The notes below the pieces were generated by a model. The model did no database searches, was not told the DNA's origin, and saw nothing but the letters and a program-made list of their open reading frames with translations. This document shows positions 9,015 to 18,530 of a stretch of 64,000 bases of DNA, in pieces. Origin of the DNA: Candidatus Hydrogenedentota bacterium (lineage in GTDB: Bacteria; Hydrogenedentota; Hydrogenedentia; Hydrogenedentales; CAILVY01); NCBI GenBank assembly GCA_029565395.1, contig JAKQOG010000139.1:1-64000 (forward strand), written 5' to 3'. Each line of letters starts with the position of its first letter. Within the stretch, counting starts at the first letter, position 1. A program made the position numbers and the translations under genes.

Positions 9015-10658
9015 CTACTCCACCCAAAGCGCGTACAGATCAGCGTTCTTTAAATGAATGCGAAAGCGCACCAGACTTTGCGTGTCTGAAGTTGCTTCCT
9101 TTTCTATAACGCTGGCAGGGACTGTGTCCGGAAGGACATCTGTACTTTTCCATCTCACCGGCACGCACACGTCGTCCGTCTTGACAGGAATGGAATCCGT
9201 ATCCGCATACCCCGGCAAAGGTGCGCCATCCATACCAAGCACTTCAATCGTGATGCTGCCTTTAACGCTGGCATTGACATACAAATGTTTTCCCTGCGTG
9301 ACAAGCGGCTTTGTAATAATAACGCCCTCTTGTTCGGCATGAAGAGAGACGAAGCCGTCCCGGCGAAGGACGGCAAGACAGATTGCACCCCAGCCATCCT
9401 GCTGATCCGCCTTATCCTCCGAAGAGAGCGTAGCCGGATCGCGCGGCGTTCCGTCCGGATTAAGCGCGTAAAAATCATCCCGCCATTTTAACCCTGAATA
9501 ATAAAACCATAGTTCCTTTTCCTTAACCAAGGGACGATTGGCCGCCAGAATTTGTGTGCGATCATATACACCCAGGCGCCCATTACGCGTGTCGGAGGGG
9601 GGGATGAACGGCTTACGGTCCCCAAGCCGGGTCCAATGTGTTAGATCACGGCTCATGGCCAACTGAATCTCATGGAAACCATCCGTATTGTTTTTAGCCG
9701 GGAGGCACGTTCCCGTGGGGTAATACATACTGGGCAGGCCGATATAAATATCTTCATAAGGAAAGACCCCGATGTTATAGACCTCGGCACGCCATACGGG
9801 CTGAGGCCCAGGAGCGGCTCCGGTTCCCGGCGCGGGTTCCACGAAAAGGGGTCCAAGCATGGCGGGATTGCCAAGGCGGCGGCGGATCACTCCGGGCGCC
9901 ATGCGCTGATCCTCCGCATCCGCGCCGAACAGCATTCGGCGGGGAGTCCACTTCTCGAAATCAGTGCTAGTGGACAGGCCGAAGGCACGGCCATATTCAT
10001 TGCTCGTTTTCACCATGGCGAGAAAGGTGTGCCGTTCGATATCAAGCGCCAAGTGCGACTCGTCACTCGAAGGAATTTCGCTGGCGCCGATCGGTGTCCA
10101 GTGAATAAAATCCCCACTACCATACGGTCTGCGGTTAATGGCGCCCACGAGCGCCTTGAATCGTCTTTCGGGATTCGGTTCGTCAGAATCATATACGACA
10201 CCGTCAATGGCGTTATTCGGATGTTCAGCCACGGGGGGGATCCAGTTGTTCTGTGTCGAACTTTTGAGCACAACCAACCCAAGAATTGGTTTTTCCCAAG
10301 CCAGCCCGTCTTTGGACGTTGCCAAAGCCATGCCCGTTGGTTTTCCCGGCTCATTGCCATATGCATAGTAAAGGAGCCGGTAAAGCTTGTCCTCCGGACA
10401 CCAGACCGGTTCCATCCGGGTTTGGATCAGCGGGCCATCCGAGGGGATGTCCGGACGAATTACCGCGCCGCGTTTGTCAGGCGTATGCATGACGGCGGTG
10501 ACGCCTTGTTTCGACGCGATCAAAGCCTCATCCAGAAAAAGGCAATGCCGCCCCTGCAACAACCGCATGGGCGCTTCATTCGAAACTTCCGCGGCCCATG
10601 ATGCCCACACAAATAATGTAATCAGCGCCATTGGCTGTATCGCAAAGATTCTTTTCAC
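9015..10658 (-). CDS. Secreted five-bladed-propeller glycosidase-like protein
   Basis: I chose the GTG at 10658 because AGAGG precedes it and a signal peptide follows directly ('[21 protein letters not shown]'); an ATG at 10730 would add an unlikely leader. The product is 547 residues. Repeated blade-like segments ('[20 protein letters not shown]', '[16 protein letters not shown]', '[14 protein letters not shown]', '[11 protein letters not shown]') resemble the GH32/43/62/68/130 propeller superfamily. Such proteins are often annotated as glycosyl hydrolases and act on extracellular sugars. The acidic catalytic triad cannot be assigned by eye, so activity is inferred. The C-terminal 130 residues look like a beta-sandwich ('[18 protein letters not shown]'). 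It is divergent from phosphoglucomutase. Confidence 0.75.
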   Translation of the reverse strand: MKRIFAIQPMALITLFVWASWAAEVSNEAPMRLLQGRHCLFLDEALIASKQGVTAVMHTPDKRGAVIRPDIPSDGPLIQTRMEPVWCPEDKLYRLLYYAYGNEPGKPTGMALATSKDGLAWEKPILGLVVLKSSTQNNWIPPVAEHPNNAIDGVVYDSDEPNPERRFKALVGAINRRPYGSGDFIHWTPIGASEIPSSDESHLALDIERHTFLAMVKTSNEYGRAFGLSTSTDFEKWTPRRMLFGADAEDQRMAPGVIRRRLGNPAMLGPLFVEPAPGTGAAPGPQPVWRAEVYNIGVFPYEDIYIGLPSMYYPTGTCLPAKNNTDGFHEIQLAMSRDLTHWTRLGDRKPFIPPSDTRNGRLGVYDRTQILAANRPLVKEKELWFYYSGLKWRDDFYALNPDGTPRDPATLSSEDKADQQDGWGAICLAVLRRDGFVSLHAEQEGVIITKPLVTQGKHLYVNASVKGSITIEVLGMDGAPLPGYADTDSIPVKTDDVCVPVRWKSTDVLPDTVPASVIEKEATSDTQSLVRFRIHLKNADLYALWVE

Positions 10659-10766
10659 CGCTTGCCTCTTGGATTCCACGTTGTACAACGTTTTTCCTCT
10701 GGGATAATGAAGACGCACTTCCCGATGCAAACCAGATTACTTAAAACACGAAGGACATCGGAAAGA

Positions 10767-10775
10767 TGCTATAAT
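10767..10775 (+). promoter_or_regulatory. Extended -10 promoter element for phosphoglucomutase
   Basis: TG-N-TATAAT at 10767-10775 is a perfect extended -10 element. No good -35 hexamer lies 16-18 bp upstream, which is usual for this promoter class. The predicted start of transcription is about 10782, roughly 40 nt before the ATG at 10824. Confidence 0.55.
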
Positions 10776-10823
10776 AATCCTAACGGAATCGGCAGTCCAA
10801 CTTATGGAAAGGGTGTTTCGGAA

Positions 10824-12488
10824 ATGGAAGCCCAAGGCAGAGAAGGCCTTTCTCCCCTCGCCGGTAAAACGGCCCCTAAAGAAATATTGATTGATGTGGC
10901 CAAACTTGAACTGGAATACACAACCTGCAAACCCGATACCGGCAATCCCGAGCAGATGGTTAGTTTCGGCACGAGCGGTCACCGGGGCACGCCGCTCAAC
11001 AATAGCTTTACCGAAGCGCATATTTTAGCCATCACTCAGGCTGTCTGCATCGTACGCAAGGATAAGGGCATCGACGGACCACTCTATCTGGGCAAGGACA
11101 CTCATGCATTGTCCGAACAGGCGCAGTGCACCGTGCTGGAGGTTCTCGCCGCAAATGGCGTGGAAACAATCCTCCAACCAGATAGCGGGGTGACACCCAC
11201 CCCCGCCGTCTCGCGGGCCATCCTCGTATATAACCGCGGCCGCAATGAACATCTTGCCGACGGCCTAATCATCACGCCTTCCCACAATCCGCCAGAAGAC
11301 GGGGGAATTAAGTACAACCCGCCCACCGGTGGTCCGGCAGACACGGACACCACAAACGATATTCAGAAACTCGCCAACACCTTGCTTGAAGGGGGAAATA
11401 AGGATGTGCAGCGTATTCCCTATGACCGGGCTCTGAAGGCAGACACTACCCACCAGCAGGATTTCATATTTCCCTATGTCGAGGATCTCCGGAATGTAGT
11501 GGACATGGATGCGATTCATTCCGCGGGTTTGAAATTGGGGGTCGATCCGCTCGGTGGTTCGTCATTGCCCTATTGGGCGCCGATCAATTCTGTATATGGA
11601 TTGGACATTGAGGTTGTTAACAAGAATCTTGATCCGGCATTCGCCTTCATGACCGTGGACTATGATGGCAAAATCCGCATGGACTGTTCGAGTCCCTACG
11701 CAATGGCCGGGCTGGTCAGTCTCAAAGATCGATTCCAGGCCGCCTTTGCCACCGATCCTGACGGGGACCGGCACGGGATTGTCACCCCTTCCGCCGGGTT
11801 GATGAATCCCAACCATTATCTGGCGGTGGCCATCCGCTACCTGCTGATGCACCGTCCCGAATGGCCCGCCAACGCCGCTGTCGGCAAAACGCTCGTTAGC
11901 AGCAGAATGATAGACATGGTGGCCGCTGATTGCGGCCGCAAGATCTCCGAGGTGCCCGTTGGCTTCAAGTGGTTCGCGCCGGGGTTGTTTGACGGATCAA
12001 TCTGCTTCGGAGGTGAGGAGAGCGCGGGTGCAAGCTTCCTGCGTCGCGATGGAACGGTATGGACTACGGACAAAGACGGCTTGATCCTGTGCCTGCTTGC
12101 CGCGGAAATCACCGCGCGCACCGGCAAGGAACCCGGTGAGCATTTTAAGGAACTGGCCGCGAGATTTGGCGTGCCCTTCTATACACGCATTGACGAGCGC
12201 GCCACACCGGAACAGAAGAAAAAACTTAAAAATTTGTCACCGCAAGCTGTAGCCACATCAGATTTGGCGGGCGAGTCCGTCACGGGCAAACTTACCCGCG
12301 CACCAGGCAACAATGAACTCATCGGCGGCCTAAAAGTGACCACCGCCAACGGATGGTTCGCCGCGCGGCCCTCGGGCACGGAAAATCTCTATAAGATCTA
12401 CGCCGAAAGCTTCAAGGATTCTTCGCATCTGGACACGCTTGTGTCAGAGGCAAAGGAAATCGTCAACAAGGCGCTAAAAAGTAAATAA
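10824..12488 (+). CDS. pgm: Phosphoglucomutase (alpha-D-glucose phosphate-specific)
   Basis: The enzyme interconverts glucose-1-phosphate and glucose-6-phosphate in the cytoplasm, linking glycogen and nucleotide-sugar synthesis to glycolysis. At 554 residues it is close to the bacterial Pgm length of about 546. All family signatures are present in order: 'TSGHRG' (about residue 50), the phosphoserine loop 'TPSHNPP' (about 151), the Mg-binding 'DPDGDRHG' (about 311), the sugar-binding 'GGEESAG' (about 396) and the phosphate-binding 'RPSGTEN' (about 514). The start at 10824 matches the usual Pgm N-terminus and lies just downstream of an extended -10 promoter. The frame extends upstream to 10662, but that part overlaps the divergent gene. 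Confidence 0.95.
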   Translation: MEAQGREGLSPLAGKTAPKEILIDVAKLELEYTTCKPDTGNPEQMVSFGTSGHRGTPLNNSFTEAHILAITQAVCIVRKDKGIDGPLYLGKDTHALSEQAQCTVLEVLAANGVETILQPDSGVTPTPAVSRAILVYNRGRNEHLADGLIITPSHNPPEDGGIKYNPPTGGPADTDTTNDIQKLANTLLEGGNKDVQRIPYDRALKADTTHQQDFIFPYVEDLRNVVDMDAIHSAGLKLGVDPLGGSSLPYWAPINSVYGLDIEVVNKNLDPAFAFMTVDYDGKIRMDCSSPYAMAGLVSLKDRFQAAFATDPDGDRHGIVTPSAGLMNPNHYLAVAIRYLLMHRPEWPANAAVGKTLVSSRMIDMVAADCGRKISEVPVGFKWFAPGLFDGSICFGGEESAGASFLRRDGTVWTTDKDGLILCLLAAEITARTGKEPGEHFKELAARFGVPFYTRIDERATPEQKKKLKNLSPQAVATSDLAGESVTGKLTRAPGNNELIGGLKVTTANGWFAARPSGTENLYKIYAESFKDSSHLDTLVSEAKEIVNKALKSK

Positions 12489-12598
12489 AACGCGGCATAA
12501 CGTGCAAGTGCAAACATCACCTGACCATCGTGACGGAACGGTAGGGTTAGAAAACACAGCCATAAGATAATTGCAGACACAGACCGAGGAGTGCCTTT

Positions 12599-14230
12599 GT
12601 GAATAAAATCATACTGTTACTTGCATGGGTTCTGCTGAGCGCGTATGGGGTTTCGCAAGAATTGACCTTGGACGAAAAGGCCAGCATGGAAAAAATGCGT
12701 GCCGAGTATGCGCAGGATCCCAAAACAGCTTCTTTTCAGTATGCCTGGCTCTTGTACCGCACGGACATTCGATCAAATCATCGGAAAGCCGACGAAGTGC
12801 TAAATCAAGTCATTGCACTGCAGGATCATGATCCGGAGTCGCTTACCTATGGCCAATGGGGGTGGCACGTGGAAGGCGGGGAGAAAAAAGCTGATTTGAA
12901 TGCCGCATTATTCCGGGCGGATGCCCTGTTTGTTAAATTGTGGGAGCAGCAGGGCAAGATGTCAAAGAAAACGAAGAAGAATTTCCTCGCCTCATGCGAA
13001 CAGGTAACTGAAGCAGCAAAACGCCGCTGGGACACCGAGGTTTTCGATATTGGCAGGGATTTCACGGCCTACAGCAATATCTTTGTTCTATATATCGAAA
13101 CCTTAACCCTGGCCGGTGAGCGATTTAACGATGTCCGGCTGAAAAAGATGGCAAAGAGCCAATGGATGCGCTGGTACAATCATATCTCTATTTTCGGGAT
13201 CGATGAATTCGCGTCTCCAAGCTATAACTACGTGGTGTTTTATCACTTGATGAACATTCACAATTTCTGCCATGACGAACGCATCGAAAGAGAATCCAAG
13301 GAGGTATTAGACCATATTTACTTGCTGCAATCGGCGATCACCCATCCACTGCTCAAGGTGCCGGTGTCCGGCATCAGCCGGGATTACAGAATGTTTCTCA
13401 TTCAAAGCGATGCCCGCTCCGCTGTATTGACCTCCACCATCGAAGGGTATATTCCGCCCCCAAAAGCGGTCGAAATCAAAGAGGCGCGCAAATATCCCTT
13501 TGAAGTCATTGGAAAAGCCTCGGTTATACCGTTCATTTACAAATCGTACCAACTGCAAAACGCCGCCATGGGAAGCATGACTGGTGGGAATTGCTTTCAG
13601 CAGCAAATACATTGCATGGCGGTGGTGGGCAACAACGAAAACGAACGCGCTGTACTGTTCCTTCAGGGATCATTTACCCCCGTGAACGGCTTTACCGATC
13701 AAATTGGCATGTCCACACTATGTGTGTATAACCGGTTGCCTAATTACTGGCATCTGACCCAATGGCGCGGCGACATGGCCAAGTACAAGGAAACAATTGG
13801 TGAGTTTGGTATTGGGATTTCACCGAATTGGCGGGAAAAACTTCATGTGCCTGATCATATTGTGCTCGAAGCATATGGGTTTGAGGTGCATATTTTCCCG
13901 TTCATCGTAGAAGACGGACAGATTAGACGCTGTGATTTGAACTTAAAACATCGTACTACGACCAGCCCGCGTTACCATCCCCGGCCCCGGATTTTCGATG
14001 AATATGTCTTTCCCAGGGAGCACAATTGGTTTGGCGCGTATCTCACCCTGGTGAAATCCGGCTCGGAAATATCGGATCCGAGCATCAAATATGCCAATCA
14101 AGAGAACATCCTCTCTTTTACAACAAATCTGGGCCACCACCTTCGCTTGTTCATCGCAGAAAAAGGCGATACCAGGCAATTGTTCGATGTCGATCCCGCG
14201 CTAATACCTCTTTTCACAATGAGCGAATAA
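12599..14230 (+). CDS. Secreted protein of unknown family
   Basis: A GTG start at 12599 is preceded by GAGGAG. The 543-residue product has a signal peptide ('KIILLLAWVLLSAYGVSQ'). The N-terminal 250 residues are helical ('MEKMRAEYAQDP...', 'LLYRTDIRSNHRKADEVLNQ') and include 'SPSYNYVVFYHLMNIHNF', which is reminiscent of (alpha/alpha) toroid proteins such as polysaccharide lyases. The second half is beta-rich ('AVLFLQGSFTPVNGF', 'HVPDHIVLEAYGFEVHIFPF'). This helical-toroid plus beta-sandwich order resembles lyase architecture, but I recognise no catalytic motif and make no functional call. It is probably a free-standing gene. Confidence 0.7.
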   Translation: MNKIILLLAWVLLSAYGVSQELTLDEKASMEKMRAEYAQDPKTASFQYAWLLYRTDIRSNHRKADEVLNQVIALQDHDPESLTYGQWGWHVEGGEKKADLNAALFRADALFVKLWEQQGKMSKKTKKNFLASCEQVTEAAKRRWDTEVFDIGRDFTAYSNIFVLYIETLTLAGERFNDVRLKKMAKSQWMRWYNHISIFGIDEFASPSYNYVVFYHLMNIHNFCHDERIERESKEVLDHIYLLQSAITHPLLKVPVSGISRDYRMFLIQSDARSAVLTSTIEGYIPPPKAVEIKEARKYPFEVIGKASVIPFIYKSYQLQNAAMGSMTGGNCFQQQIHCMAVVGNNENERAVLFLQGSFTPVNGFTDQIGMSTLCVYNRLPNYWHLTQWRGDMAKYKETIGEFGIGISPNWREKLHVPDHIVLEAYGFEVHIFPFIVEDGQIRRCDLNLKHRTTTSPRYHPRPRIFDEYVFPREHNWFGAYLTLVKSGSEISDPSIKYANQENILSFTTNLGHHLRLFIAEKGDTRQLFDVDPALIPLFTMSE

Positions 14231-14355
14231 TTCGTTTGACTTCCAGCAGCTTCTGTCATATGCTCAAATTGGTAGACAAACAAATGCCGATGCAAACTTG
14301 GGCGGACCGGATCCTTGGCTACACAACAGGTTGCACGGCAGGAAGGGAGCGTATC

Positions 14356-15135
14356 ATGTTTACACAAACATCCATCCGTAGTCTTACTATTGCCGTAATC
14401 ACCCTGTTTGGTGCACTGTCTTCTGCGACGGCGCAATATCACTCAGCCGACACCAATGCCGACCAACACATAAACTTGTCCGAACTGCTTCGTGTGATTC
14501 AGTTTTTCAATTCGGACGGCTACCACACAGAGTGCGGCACGGAGGATAATTTTACACCAGGCCCCGGCGGGATCTTTGATTGTGAATCCGAAGGAGAAGA
14601 ATTGCCGGAAGGAGAAGGTGCGGCAGAAGGGGAAGGCGGGGGTGAAGCCGAAGGCGAAGGAGAGGGTGTAAACGAGACCGAGACCAATTGCGCTGATGAT
14701 ATTGACAATGACATGGATGGCTATACTGACTGCGACGATTGGGATTGCGATGGTTCGCCAGACTGCAACGGCGGTGAGGGACAAGTCTCATTTGAGACCA
14801 ATTGCTCGGACGATATTGACAATGACGGCGATACTTTTGTCGACTGTGACGATTATGATTGTGATCAAGCTCCGGAATGTGGCGGGAGCGAAGGTGAACC
14901 GCAAAGCGAGACCAATTGCTCCGACGATATTGACAATGACGGCGATACTTTTGTCGACTGCGACGATTGGGATTGCGATGATTCGCCGGACTGCAACGGC
15001 GATGAGGGACTAGTCTCATTTGAGAACAATTGTTCCGACGATATTGACAATGACATGGATGGCTATACCGACTGCGACGATTTGGATTGCGATGGTTCGC
15101 CGGACTGCATGAAAAATGCAGCCAAGAAATCATAA
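14356..15135 (+). CDS. Secreted Asp/Cys-rich repeat protein with dockerin-like block
   Basis: The ATG at 14356 has GGGAG upstream and opens a clean signal peptide ('SLTIAVITLFGALSSATAQ'); the longer frame from 14026 overlaps the previous gene. The 259-residue protein then has a dockerin-like segment ('SADTNADQHINLSELLRVI'), an acidic Glu/Gly linker ('EGEGEGV') and four 38-residue repeats ('ETNCSDDIDNDGDTFVDCDD'). The repeats resemble calcium-binding thrombospondin type-3-like Asp loops with regularly placed cysteines, so calcium-stabilised, disulfide-linked modules are likely. This N-terminal block plus 'EGEGE' linker is, to my knowledge, typical of Hydrogenedentota secreted proteins. It may be a cell-surface or matrix protein. 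Confidence 0.85.
   Translation: MFTQTSIRSLTIAVITLFGALSSATAQYHSADTNADQHINLSELLRVIQFFNSDGYHTECGTEDNFTPGPGGIFDCESEGEELPEGEGAAEGEGGGEAEGEGEGVNETETNCADDIDNDMDGYTDCDDWDCDGSPDCNGGEGQVSFETNCSDDIDNDGDTFVDCDDYDCDQAPECGGSEGEPQSETNCSDDIDNDGDTFVDCDDWDCDDSPDCNGDEGLVSFENNCSDDIDNDMDGYTDCDDLDCDGSPDCMKNAAKKS
14680..15108 (+). repeat. Four in-frame tandem 114-bp coding repeats
   Basis: Copies begin at 14680, 14794, 14908 and 15022, an exact 114-bp (38-codon) period; the last is shortened to 29 codons. Copies 2 and 3 share 'DGDTFVDCDD' while copies 1 and 4 share 'DMDGYTDCDD', so the array probably grew by unequal recombination rather than simple slippage of one unit. Confidence 0.9.
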
Positions 15136-15205
15136 GTGCATTTCATCATAGTAGAGTGAAGTCCTGATCCTGATAAATGCCATAATTCCCCTGACAGGAC
15201 GCCGC

Positions 15206-17221
15206 TCAATGCAATACAAATTTCTTTTCGACCCAGTGAAGGAGTGCCTCGACATTCATGGCGCTTTCCCACGGACGGCATCGCGTGCCGGAAGGCTTAT
15301 GATCACGGTAATATTCCGCCCAGGCGCCGGTAGCATCGGCAAGTTGGAGGGTTTTCTCATAGAGTTCGCGTGCCAAGGGATGATTCAATTCGGTGAGCGC
15401 ATAGAGCAGAAGACCGTAATCATATCCCACGGAAACATCGCTATCCGGCCGCGAAGGCAGTTTCCCGGTTGATTTATATGACTGAAGAATCTCCTCTACT
15501 TGAGGCTGGAGTTCTTCCGCACTAAAAAGTGATGTGTGGAAATAAATTGGAGTCAAAGAAACCGATTGGAGCACATAAACCTTCGGATCGGCGCTTGGCA
15601 ACGGCGGCTTGGAAAGACAGTCCAAGCACACATACCGGTCATTCGCTGTCCGGAGGGTCCACTGTACCGTTGTGCACGCCTCACAAACGCCATGGCGCAC
15701 GTCCGGCAATGCCTGTGGGTCACGGCTGCGTTCGGGATTATTGGTGATAAGCTTTCCGTCCTGCCAGAAGTTTTCGCGGAAAGAATCGCGTATCTGATTT
15801 AATAACTGGCGCTCTTTTTCAACCTGATCCTTTGCCCACACGCCCTGTTTTTCAGCAAAGTCCAGCAGTAACCGCCCGCTTTCGATAAATAGCATCGTGG
15901 CTTCGGCCGAACCATCGTTCAATGCGGATCGGGGAAGAATTCCACCTGCCACATACGTCTCGTCACCATTAAACGGCAGCATATCCTTGATAAAATTCCG
16001 CTGCTGCACGGTCCATGCGCATTCCAGCATGGGGAAAATTTTCCTCACAAAATCGATATCGCCAGAACGCGCAAGATAGTCAAAGGCTTGCAGTGTGATA
16101 TAGCCCGTGATTTCAACCTCATCGTTCTCATGCACATGAAACAGCCCGGGAATGCCGAAGGCCTGTGCATTATGGATCTGGCCAAACTTTTCAAAAACAC
16201 CATAGTAAAAACCAAGGATATCGCGAGACATCTCCTCATGCCCAAGCGCCACCAATCCCCGGTGAGTCCCATATTGATCGCGGACATACCCCAAATGATA
16301 CGGGTAGCCCGCCAATATGCCGCCTTCCACCGCCTGCTGCGCCTTGATCAACACCGCAGCATCGTCCAGAACCTGCACCAACCGGGCGCGCATCGGCACA
16401 TCCGCGGGCAACTCCTTTTCAAAATTCTTCCCGTGCGCCGTGAACTCTGCCCACCACGATTTCGTTCGTGTAAGCAACGATGAATACTCCGTAGATAGAA
16501 CCGCTTTCATATTATCCATGCACGAGGAAAGTTCTGGCCCGCCACTTACGAACAAAACGCCCTGCCCAGGCACAAATGTGAAACGAATTGCGTCGTCTGT
16601 TTGCTTGGACATCACTTCCATCTCGCCGCGCCATGCAAACTGATGGAAGAATGCAAAAGGAATCGGGTAATTGCCAAAAGGCACGCTTGGTTTTCCAATA
16701 GGTGTTTCAAGGAGGAAGCCGTCTTTTGCGCCTGACGTCTGCATCATGGCGGTGTTGTTTGCTTTTCGCATGCCCGATTCCGGGTGTAAAACAAACATCA
16801 ATGGAATCGTGGTTTCGACGTGGCGTACAAAACAAGGCTGTTCGCTATCCACGAAGTCTGTCACAACGGCAACTACATTCTCCCCTGCTCTGATCCGGTG
16901 TTCCCAAATCGCCGCGCCCATTACACGCCGGGATTCTGAGGTGTATTCAGGTTGTTCCAGGCTGATACGGCCAATGTTCGTGGTGCTATAGGGCGGGCCG
17001 AAAATTTGCAGGATGTTCGGCCCTTCGCCATAGACGCATAACCGGCCGTTCCCCAAACAATGCACGCTGCCATCCATGTCTTTTGGAACCCATTCCCTCG
17101 ACGGACTCCATACCGACCCTGCCAAAGGGCCCTCAAGTTCAGCCGCATGCGCGGCGGTGCAGTCAATAACACTGTTCAATACCGCCATAATTAAACTCAA
17201 CATCAGGATATTCACTCGCAT
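15206..17221 (-). CDS. Secreted six-hairpin glycosidase-like protein with CxxC/CxxC insert
   Basis: The 671-residue product starts at 17221 with a signal peptide ('ILMLSLIMAVLNSVIDCTAAHA'). Residues 30-250 form a beta-sandwich-like domain. Residues 280-660 look like an (alpha/alpha)6 barrel of the six-hairpin glycosidase superfamily ('GGILAGYPYHLGYVRDQYG', 'ITLQAFDYLARSGDIDFVRK', 'GGILPRSALNDGSAEATMLF', 'RCRPWESAMNVEALLHWV'). Members cleave or phosphorolyse glycosidic bonds (GH15/63/65/78/95 type). The acids cannot be pinned down by eye. Near residue 525 it has 'VCEACTT' and then 'YVCLDCL', a pair of CxxC motifs that could bind zinc or form disulfides, which is unusual in this fold. Confidence 0.75.
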   Translation of the reverse strand: MRVNILMLSLIMAVLNSVIDCTAAHAAELEGPLAGSVWSPSREWVPKDMDGSVHCLGNGRLCVYGEGPNILQIFGPPYSTTNIGRISLEQPEYTSESRRVMGAAIWEHRIRAGENVVAVVTDFVDSEQPCFVRHVETTIPLMFVLHPESGMRKANNTAMMQTSGAKDGFLLETPIGKPSVPFGNYPIPFAFFHQFAWRGEMEVMSKQTDDAIRFTFVPGQGVLFVSGGPELSSCMDNMKAVLSTEYSSLLTRTKSWWAEFTAHGKNFEKELPADVPMRARLVQVLDDAAVLIKAQQAVEGGILAGYPYHLGYVRDQYGTHRGLVALGHEEMSRDILGFYYGVFEKFGQIHNAQAFGIPGLFHVHENDEVEITGYITLQAFDYLARSGDIDFVRKIFPMLECAWTVQQRNFIKDMLPFNGDETYVAGGILPRSALNDGSAEATMLFIESGRLLLDFAEKQGVWAKDQVEKERQLLNQIRDSFRENFWQDGKLITNNPERSRDPQALPDVRHGVCEACTTVQWTLRTANDRYVCLDCLSKPPLPSADPKVYVLQSVSLTPIYFHTSLFSAEELQPQVEEILQSYKSTGKLPSRPDSDVSVGYDYGLLLYALTELNHPLARELYEKTLQLADATGAWAEYYRDHKPSGTRCRPWESAMNVEALLHWVEKKFVLH

Positions 17222-17334
17222 GAATCAACAGTCTCCCAATCAAGTTCTGCAAAGACGCAATTCTGCAAAGGAAATTAACTTTGTTTCACGTAGTGTGCCC
17301 TACCCAGCATCCTGGGTGCAACGAATCGGTGGCA

Positions 17335-18480
17335 CTACAACACCTTGTTCAAAAGCGGTACTTGGCGGATAACGTTGGAGCAAGCGAAGGCGACGCCAAG
17401 GACAAGAGGACAAACAATCAGAATAATTAGCAATGGCGGAAGGGGCAGGTCTTTGGCCAGCCAAGTGGCCACAACGACAAAGAAAGGATGCAAGATATAG
17501 ACAGTGTAAGAACTTTTAGAAAGACGCGCGGTGAGAGCGGTTGGGCGGTTGATCCGTTCACGAAAGATTAACAACAGTTTCATGCTGATGCCCACGCACA
17601 GAAACGGCTCCCACACTGCGTAGGCAAGCGCCTGCCAGGAAAGGCCGCCAGGGAATGCACCGGCATTTCCCGTGAACGCCCCGCCAAGAATTGCAATAAC
17701 GGGAAGCAAGAGAATCGCAACTACTGCCGCGTTGAACCAACAGTTCACTTGCCGTTTGCTTAATTGATCAAGCCATGAAGAGCCATGCGCCAGAATCCCA
17801 AATGTAAACATGCAGATGTACATCGGGAAATACCCGAGTTGCAAGCCCAGGAATTCCGTGCCAGTAGGATAAACCAGCCGCACCAGAAAGGTTATTGTAC
17901 CGGTAACAAGAATAAATACAAATATGGTGCGGTTACCGGGCAGCGGGATTTGCCCTGCCGCATCACCGCTCTTTTTTCGTACACTGATTGCTAAATACGC
18001 CGCCGTGAAGAGAATAAGAGTCAGGACAAACCACATAGGGCCCCACCCAAAGCAGTCCGGCCCATTATGCATCATGAACGCGAAGTACCCGTCATTCGTA
18101 CGCCCCGTGAAACGCCGCACGAGATACCCCACACTGGGATTGAGCAAAAAATAATACACCAGCAGCGGGATGGCAAGCCGTATCAGACGATCCCGTATAA
18201 ACAAAGGCATGCTTTTTTTAAGCAGCGCTGCGCGGGTGAAGTACGCCGACACAAAAAAGAACAGGCTCATGAAAAACGCCTGGTTCACCGCCACGAACAT
18301 TGTCATCACCACCAACGACGGGATATCTGCCGGGGCGGTCACCTTGTAATACCAGCCGCCCGGCGCGCCAAATGCGATGGATTGGTGATGGCATACCACC
18401 AATGCTGTCAGAAACACCCGCAGATGATCAAGATAATCCATCCGTCCTGAACGTATTTCCGGCACATTCACTCCCTGCAT
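17335..18480 (-). CDS. Acyltransferase family 3 membrane protein
   Basis: The 381-residue integral membrane protein has the Acyl_transf_3 (PF01757) pattern: 'YLDHLRVFLTALVVCHHQSI' at the start with the family's conserved His near the end of helix 1, about ten hydrophobic segments, and 'SSYTVYILHPFFVV' near the C-terminus. The family transfers O-acetyl or other acyl groups to surface glycans, lipids or small molecules across the membrane. The start is ambiguous. ATG 18480 has a weak GGGCCGG upstream; ATG 18441 (before 'DYLDHLR', with AGGA) is an alternative and matches family N-termini well. The acceptor is unknown. Confidence 0.85.
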   Translation of the reverse strand: MQGVNVPEIRSGRMDYLDHLRVFLTALVVCHHQSIAFGAPGGWYYKVTAPADIPSLVVMTMFVAVNQAFFMSLFFFVSAYFTRAALLKKSMPLFIRDRLIRLAIPLLVYYFLLNPSVGYLVRRFTGRTNDGYFAFMMHNGPDCFGWGPMWFVLTLILFTAAYLAISVRKKSGDAAGQIPLPGNRTIFVFILVTGTITFLVRLVYPTGTEFLGLQLGYFPMYICMFTFGILAHGSSWLDQLSKRQVNCWFNAAVVAILLLPVIAILGGAFTGNAGAFPGGLSWQALAYAVWEPFLCVGISMKLLLIFRERINRPTALTARLSKSSYTVYILHPFFVVVATWLAKDLPLPPLLIILIVCPLVLGVAFACSNVIRQVPLLNKVL

Positions 18481-18530
18481 ATCCGGCCCTTTATACCATG
18501 TCCGTGCGAAAAAATGTTTTTAAACTCCAC

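Noticed and set aside
9672-10601. Long open frame antisense to the propeller gene
   Set aside because: It is a shadow of the coding strand: no ribosome site and low-complexity Arg/His-rich sequence, while the opposite strand gives a recognisable protein.
14680-15108. Regular repeats considered as a CRISPR array
   Set aside because: The 114-bp units are entirely coding and in frame, with no short repeat/spacer structure.
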